Shown piece by piece: positions 63,859 to 64,000 of a stretch of DNA of 64,000 bases. The stretch is from the NCBI GenBank assembly GCA_932294295.1, contig OW028574.1, positions 31,380,145 to 31,444,144 on the forward strand, read 5' to 3'. Within the stretch, counting starts at the first letter, position 1, and each line of letters begins with the position of its first letter. Position numbers and translations under genes: made by a program. Under the pieces are notes generated by a model. That model ran no database searches. It was given only the letters and a program-made list of their open reading frames with translations, and was not told the DNA's origin. The DNA is from Alitta virens (lineage: Eukaryota; Annelida; Polychaeta; Phyllodocida; Nereididae).

Positions 63859-64000
63859 GTATTTATGCTTAATCTTTGATTTTTACTCTTCCCTAATCAA
63901 TAAACCCAATACACACGTGCTGAGTGGGTGTTGATTACAGGTCACATGATAATCCTGAATTAGGGTCATGCCCGGGGAATTTACATGCTTTTAAATTTCA

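Overview
The window is animal nuclear DNA: AT-rich, intron-dense, with GT-AG splicing, a nuclear tRNA gene and many small foldback transposons. Gene content (ataxin-3, radial spoke head protein, Salvador, DNAJC2) and the repeat landscape suggest a marine invertebrate deuterostome such as an echinoderm or hemichordate. That placement is inference; the gene identities rest on translated exons whose splice phases all agree.

Layout from left to right. ATXN3 (+, 934-4314) carries the Josephin protease domain and three ubiquitin-interacting motifs but no polyglutamine tract. RSPH4A/6A (-, 5052-8492) converges on it and is complete: 10 exons, 519 aa. A 744-bp gap with an RFX X-box-like site and a GTCACGTGAC box separates it from the divergent SAV1 (+, 9237-11983; 8 exons, 475 aa; two WW domains and a SARAH domain). 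SAV1 converges with a long minus-strand gene (17812 to about 29204) that I read as a BAD-like BH3-only protein. It has a BH3 motif almost identical to that of vertebrate BAD, preceded by three tandem RxRxxS kinase/14-3-3-type motifs. This is the most interesting gene here. From about 29.2 to 47 kb I see no protein-coding gene, only foldback elements, SINEs, possible cis-regulatory sequence and a candidate TATA-driven first exon (-). A tRNA-Val(UAC) lies at 47203. DNAJC2/zuotin (-, 48057-57331) is complete in 17 exons, 626 aa. The right end holds more repeats (a Penelope-like GIY-YIG remnant, MITEs, SINEs) and the first seven exons of an unrecognised gene (+, 62010 to beyond 63858).

The genes do not form a functional cluster: protein quality control (ATXN3, DNAJC2), motile cilia (RSPH4A), Hippo signalling (SAV1) and apoptosis (BAD-like) simply lie side by side. 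Repeats repeatedly show terminal inverted arms built of short sub-repeats, internal palindromes, and one apparent template-switch inversion.
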